From JANNMJ01 sp031397815 (GTDB taxonomy: Bacteria; Bacteroidota; Bacteroidia; Cytophagales; Hymenobacteraceae): DNA of 26,970 nucleotides. A program made the translations under genes and the position numbers. The notes beneath the pieces were generated by a model that saw only the letters and a program-made list of their open reading frames with translations, did no database searches and was not told where the DNA came from. Positions 24,241 to 26,970 of the stretch are shown here, in pieces. The stretch is from positions 1 to 26,970 of the forward strand of contig JANNMJ010000089.1 of the NCBI GenBank assembly GCA_031397815.1, read 5' to 3'. Every line of letters starts with the position of its first letter. Within the stretch, counting starts at the first letter, position 1.

Positions 24241-24296
24241 GTGGCGGGCCAGAGTCCCGCAAATAGCCCGCACGGGGCAGAGCCCCGCGCGATTCA
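24241..24296 (-). repeat. REP-like module, reverse copy
   Basis: Its reverse complement reads AATCGCGCGGGGCTCTGCCC onward and is almost identical to 15428-15481 (53 of 54). It closes the nested palindrome opened at 23972. Confidence 0.85.
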
Positions 24297-24359
24297 GCGC
24301 GGGTCAGACGCCCCTCTCGACAAAAAAATCTCCCCCAATCTCTCCACCTTCTCATCGTC

Positions 24360-24403
24360 AATCGCCGATTAATCGCTTACCTTCGTATCGTTAATCGCCG
24401 ATT
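24360..24403 (+). promoter_or_regulatory. Probable arsR promoter with twin ArsR operators
   Basis: The palindrome AATCG-C-CGATT occurs at 24360-24370 and 24393-24403, centres 33 bp apart (about three helical turns); the second extends to TAATCGCCGATTA. Between them, at 24378-24385, TACCTTCG resembles the Bacteroidetes -7 box. A repressor dimer on each site would cover the promoter. The arsR ATG is 30 bp downstream of the second site. Assignment to ArsR is inferred from position. Confidence 0.6.
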
Positions 24404-24433
24404 AGCGGAAATCTCTTTCCCACCACTCCCCTT

Positions 24434-24793
24434 ATGGCCCTGCACAAGCACGACCAGTTTACCGCCGAAGACCAAGAAGTGGCGGCCCTCGCCAAAGCGT
24501 TGGGGCACCCGGCGCGCATCGCGATTCTGCGGCTGTTGGCGGCGCGGCAGAGCTGCATCTGCGGCGATATCGTGCAGGAATTGCCGCTCTCGCAGAGCAC
24601 CGTTTCGCAGCATCTCAAGGAGCTGAAAGCGGTGGGGCTGGTGCGCGGCGATATCGACGGCCCACGCGTCTGCTACTGCCTCGATGCGGTGGGTTGGGCG
24701 AAAACCCGCGCCCTCTTCGCCGACCTGTTCGACCAGACCCAGACCTCAGTAGAGTTTCAGAATCAGGCAGGCGCACCGGGTTGCGCTTGCTGA
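24434..24793 (+). CDS. arsR: ArsR/SmtB-family metalloregulator, arsenic type
   Basis: A 119-residue winged-helix repressor, expected to release DNA on binding trivalent arsenic. The helix-turn-helix is seen in LPLSQSTVSQHLKELKAVGLVR (50-71). Cys41 and Cys43 in QSCICGDIV occupy the recognition-helix-proximal metal site used by many ArsR proteins; Cys80 and Cys82 (RVCYC) and a C-terminal pair, Cys117 and Cys119 (GCAC), could contribute or form another site. It is the first gene of a four-gene plus-strand operon, 44 bp before arsI, and has twin palindromes in its promoter, consistent with autoregulation. The inducer is inferred from the neighbours and not from the sequence alone. Confidence 0.88.
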   Translation: MALHKHDQFTAEDQEVAALAKALGHPARIAILRLLAARQSCICGDIVQELPLSQSTVSQHLKELKAVGLVRGDIDGPRVCYCLDAVGWAKTRALFADLFDQTQTSVEFQNQAGAPGCAC

Positions 24794-24837
24794 TTTCCCC
24801 CCGTCTCCTTTCCCTCATCATTCCCCCTTCAACGCCC

Positions 24838-25437
24838 ATGTCAACGCCCGTTTTCCCTCGGATGCACGTCTCGCTGTACGTGTCGGACATAGCCGCTACG
24901 ACGGCTTTCTACACCACGTTCTTCGGGCAGGAGCCGACGAAAGTGCGGCCCGGTTACGCCAAGTACACGCTCGATAGCCCGGCGCTCATCATCTCGTTCG
25001 TCGAGAATGCGGGGCGGGTGAACAGCCACTTTGGGCACCTCGGGTTTCAGGTCGAAACGCTCGCCGAGATGGAGCAGCGCCTTGAAACGGCCCGCGCCGC
25101 CGGGCTGGTGCCGCGTGAGGAAATGGGCACCGCCTGCTGCTACGCGAAACAGGATAAGTTCTGGGTCACCGACCCGGACGGCGCCGAGTGGGAAGTCTAC
25201 TATTTCCACGAAGACGCCGAATTCAACGACCCCCGCTATCAGGCGGAATACGACGAGGCCGCTTCCGCCAACAGCAACAGCCAATGCTGTATCGCCCCGG
25301 CCACCACGCAAGCCGCCGTCGGCGAGCTGGAGCTGCTGACGATGGCGCCAATGGCGTTCACGCTCGTGGATACGTCGCGCCCGGCGGTTCCGGCGGCTAA
25401 AGCGGCGGTTTGCGCCCCCGGTGGCGGCTGCTGCTAA
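24838..25437 (+). CDS. arsI: ArsI/CadI-family VOC metalloenzyme (probable C-As lyase) with Cys-rich C-terminal extension
   Basis: A vicinal-oxygen-chelate fold enzyme. ArsI uses Fe(II) and oxygen to cleave the carbon-arsenic bond of trivalent methylated arsenicals. His10 (PRMHVSLYV), His67 (FGHLGFQVE) and Glu119 (EWEVYYF) correspond in order and near-identical spacing to the Fe ligands of characterised ArsI, and adjacent Cys100-Cys101 (TACCYAK) to the arsenic-binding pair. I start at ATG 24838; the open frame extends upstream into arsR but without family similarity. The core ends near residue 140; the remaining 60 residues hold SQCCIAP and end VCAPGGGCC, a possible extra thiol site. CadI (cadmium-induced) is the alternative, but the ars context favours ArsI. 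Residues 120-136 (YYFHEDAEFNDPRY) are normal for the Bacteroidetes branch as I remember it. Confidence 0.8.
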   Translation: MSTPVFPRMHVSLYVSDIAATTAFYTTFFGQEPTKVRPGYAKYTLDSPALIISFVENAGRVNSHFGHLGFQVETLAEMEQRLETARAAGLVPREEMGTACCYAKQDKFWVTDPDGAEWEVYYFHEDAEFNDPRYQAEYDEAASANSNSQCCIAPATTQAAVGELELLTMAPMAFTLVDTSRPAVPAAKAAVCAPGGGCC

Positions 25438-25509
25438 CGTCCTTCGGGGCCGGTGGCCGTGCTGCCGCTTCCACCTCAACCCGCGCCGAAGCGGCCTCGT
25501 GAGCCTGAT

Positions 25510-26187
25510 ATGAAGATTACGGCCCAAACTCTATTTGCCGAAACGCTGGGCACGCTCGGGCTGGTGCTGTTCGCGAGCGGCGCCACCGCCATCAACGAGC
25601 AGACCGGCGCGCTGGGCTTGGGGGGCGTGGCGGCAGTCTGCGGACTGACCGTCTTCGTGCTGATTCAGGCGTTCGGCGACATCAGCGGCGCGCACCTCAA
25701 CCCGGTCGTGACGGTCGGGTTTTGGGCGGCCGGGCGCCTGCCGGGCCGCACCGTGGCGCCGTACCTCGGCGCGCAGGTGCTCGGGGGCTTGGCGGGCAGT
25801 GGGCTGGTGCGCTTGCTCGTACCGGCCAGCCCGACGCTGGGGGGCAATCAACCGGGCTTCGGCCCCGGTCCGGCCCTCGCCGCCGAGGTCGTCCTGACGT
25901 TCTGGCTCCTGCTCATCGTGCTGCGCGTGGCGCACGGCTCGCGGGAGCGGGGCCTGTTGGCGGGCCTGACCATCGGCGCCGTCGTGACGCTCGAAGTCCT
26001 GACCGGTGGGCCGGTCAGCGGCGGCTCGATGAACCCCATCCGCTCGCTTGCCCCGGCCATCGTGAGCGGCCACCTGACCCACGCGTGGGTCTACGTGGTA
26101 GGCCCCTTCACGGGGGCGCTACTGGCGGTCGGGGCGGAGCGTTTCTTACGGCCTTCTTCCCCTTCCATCCCCACCCCTAAACCGTGA
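25510..26187 (+). CDS. aqpS: Aquaporin-family channel of the arsenic operon (AqpS-like)
   Basis: A 225-residue membrane channel of the MIP family with six membrane helices and two re-entrant loops. The pore motifs are SGAHLNPVVT (NPV at 64-66) and GGSMNPIRSLAPA (NPI at 175-177, selectivity Arg178): both canonical NPA alanines are replaced. The internal duplication of the family is evident. In Sinorhizobium an aquaporin (AqpS) replaces ArsB and lets arsenite produced by ArsC leave the cell down its gradient; this is the likely role here, since no arsB or acr3 is present. ATG 25510 (MKITAQTLFAETLG) is chosen; the upstream in-frame GTG at 25453 gives a proline-rich leader. It follows arsI by 72 bp and is 4 bp from arsC. 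Confidence 0.83.
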   Translation: MKITAQTLFAETLGTLGLVLFASGATAINEQTGALGLGGVAAVCGLTVFVLIQAFGDISGAHLNPVVTVGFWAAGRLPGRTVAPYLGAQVLGGLAGSGLVRLLVPASPTLGGNQPGFGPGPALAAEVVLTFWLLLIVLRVAHGSRERGLLAGLTIGAVVTLEVLTGGPVSGGSMNPIRSLAPAIVSGHLTHAWVYVVGPFTGALLAVGAERFLRPSSPSIPTPKP

Positions 26188-26191
26188 AACC

Positions 26192-26602
26192 GTGAAGAAC
26201 CTGTTATTCGTGTGCGTCGAGAACGCGAACCGGAGCCAGATGGCCCAAGCCTTTGCCCGCCTGCACGGCCACAACGCGGTGGAGGCGTACAGTGCGGGGT
26301 CGCGCCCCTCAGGAATCGTGAACCCCAAAGCCGTGGCGGCGATGGCGGAGCTCGGCTACGACCTGACCGCCCACACCAGCAAATCGCTCGACGACGTGCG
26401 CCACCTGCCGTTCGATTACGTGGTCACGATGGGCTGCGGCGACGCCTGCCCGTTCATCGTCGCCCGCCACCGCCGCGATTGGCAAATCCCCGACCCCCGC
26501 GCAATGGACCCCGCCGCCTTCCGGCAAGTGCGCGACCTGATCGAGCGGCAGGTGAAGGAATTGCTGGCAGAGGTGGTGGGGGAGGGGGATGGGCGTGGGT
26601 GA
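26192..26602 (+). CDS. arsC: Arsenate reductase, low-molecular-weight phosphatase type (thioredoxin-coupled)
   Basis: A 136-residue cytoplasmic enzyme reducing arsenate to arsenite. The P-loop CVENANRSQ gives nucleophile Cys8 with Asn11, Arg14 and Ser15. Cys82 and Cys86 in TMGCGDACP form the redox pair that resolves the intermediate, and Asp101 in IPDPRAMD is the general acid. This matches the pI258 ArsC class coupled to thioredoxin and not the glutaredoxin-coupled E. coli type. The start is GTG 26192 (MKNLLFVCVEN), 4 bp after the aquaporin stop, so the two are translated together. The last residues, EVVGEGDGRG, are variable. It is the last gene of the operon in view. Confidence 0.92.
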   Translation: MKNLLFVCVENANRSQMAQAFARLHGHNAVEAYSAGSRPSGIVNPKAVAAMAELGYDLTAHTSKSLDDVRHLPFDYVVTMGCGDACPFIVARHRRDWQIPDPRAMDPAAFRQVRDLIERQVKELLAEVVGEGDGRG

Positions 26603-26705
26603 AGGCGGGGAAGTAGCCGCCCCCTGTCTTTTTACCGCCGCCGCTTCGCCGGAGCGACTAGCACGGGCAGCGGCACGGGCGTCTGTTGCGCACCCCTCAA
26701 AAGTT

Positions 26706-26783
26706 GTAACCGTTTGTAAATTTTTCTGTGTTTTGGTTTACAAGCTTGTAAACCAAAATGAAAAATTTTGTCGAGAGGGTTAC
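26706..26783. repeat. AT-rich nested palindrome
   Basis: The centre (26731-26758) is a perfect 28-bp palindrome with half TTTTGGTTTACAAG. Outside it AAATTTTTC (26718-26726) pairs with GAAAAATTT (26760-26768), and GTAACC (26706-26711) with GGTTAC (26778-26783). Its low GC stands out from the surroundings. It could be an operator, a terminator for the ars operon, or a small mobile element. Confidence 0.75.
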
Positions 26784-26816
26784 AGATTTTTGCCGACCCC
26801 AGTAGGGGCGCCTTGA

Positions 26817-26868
26817 CGCGGGGCTCCGGCCCTATGTCGGCTATTCGCAGGTCTCTTGACCTGCCAGT
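26817..26868 (+). repeat. REP-like module, forward copy C (diverged)
   Basis: It retains ACGCGGGGCTCCGGCCC, GGCTATTCGC and the CTCTTGACCTGCCA end of the 54-bp module, with more changes than copies A and B. It precedes a GTAGGGGCG core, the same order as at 15428. Confidence 0.7.
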
Positions 26869-26889
26869 TAGCGCGCGTGATTAGTCAAC

Positions 26890-26970
26890 GTAGGGGCGTG
26901 GCCTTGTGCCCGCCCGCATGCGGTTGTGAACGCGTATCGCTGCCGAAACCAGCCACATGCGGGCGGGCAC
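26890..26970. repeat. Palindromic core GTAGGGGCG..., second copy, cut by the window end
   Basis: The 31-bp left arm (26890-26920) is identical to 15512-15542. The 35-nt loop is a shortened, inverted version of the loop at 15543-15583. The right arm begins CATGCGGGCGGGCAC at 26956 and runs off the window. Confidence 0.85.

Larger units (their letters stand above)
23916..24433. other. Repeat-rich divergent region between PBP1A and arsR
   Basis: This 518-bp region has no gene. From left to right it holds a 10-bp tandem repeat, a forward REP-like module, a palindromic core with GGCACCG hairpins, a CCCGGGG hairpin, a reverse REP-like module and finally the arsR promoter/operator region (24360-24403). 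Confidence 0.75.
26603..26970. other. Region after arsC: palindrome and repeats, no gene
   Basis: These 368 bp hold the AT-rich palindrome at 26706-26783, a REP-like module at 26817-26868 and a GTAGGGGCG core cut by the window edge. A 75-codon open frame (26589-26816) starts inside arsC, crosses the palindrome and has no family resemblance. Confidence 0.7.

Noticed and set aside
26589..26816. A 75-codon plus-strand gene after arsC.
   Set aside because: It starts inside arsC in another frame, runs through the AT-rich palindrome and ends at repeat sequence; no family similarity.

Overview
The window looks like chromosomal DNA from a high-GC member of the Bacteroidota, most likely Cytophagales and Hymenobacter-like. 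The reasons are a large secreted protein with a type IX secretion C-terminal sorting domain, a SusB-like GH97 alpha-glucosidase, a CcoS protein of the Bacteroidetes form, start codons without Shine-Dalgarno sequences, and -7 boxes resembling TAnnTTTG. The assignment is inferred from gene content, not from a marker gene. No rRNA, tRNA or CRISPR array was seen.

Layout. Positions 1-138 are the 3' end of an IS3-family element that has inserted into, and cut off, a LamG/YD-repeat (RHS-like) surface protein gene (121-3416, minus). That gene also carries a frameshift near 2012 and is visibly less GC-rich than its surroundings. Next are a GH97 alpha-glucosidase gene broken by a one-base frameshift (3745-5989, minus) and an ATP-grasp-like protein of unknown substrate (6218-7435, plus), followed by a strong terminator. 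A 1185-residue fusion of an NTT/MFS-like transporter, HEAT repeats and a cyclic-nucleotide-binding domain (7647-11204, minus) is divergent from an FNR-like regulator (11374-12084, plus). A near-consensus FNR box lies between them.

The segment from about 11.2 to 15.9 kb reads as a low-oxygen/respiration cluster: FNR-like regulator, group III truncated haemoglobin, CcoI/FixI copper P-type ATPase and CcoS. Cysteine synthase (16028-16963) and a 1333-residue T9SS-exported surface protein (17138-21139) follow, each with its own terminator, then a class A penicillin-binding protein on the minus strand (21582-23915). The last gene block is a compact arsenic operon, arsR-arsI-aquaporin-arsC (24434-26602), preceded by a pair of 33-bp-spaced palindromes that fit an ArsR operator.

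The intergenic spaces are full of palindromic repeats of several families. The most striking is a 54-bp REP-like module that occurs as inverted pairs around different palindromic cores (15428-15670 and 23972-24296), with a third copy running off the right end of the window. An AT-rich long palindrome lies at 26706-26783. Two genes (RHS-like and GH97) are each interrupted by a single frameshift at a GTATAT sequence, which could be real decay or an assembly error.
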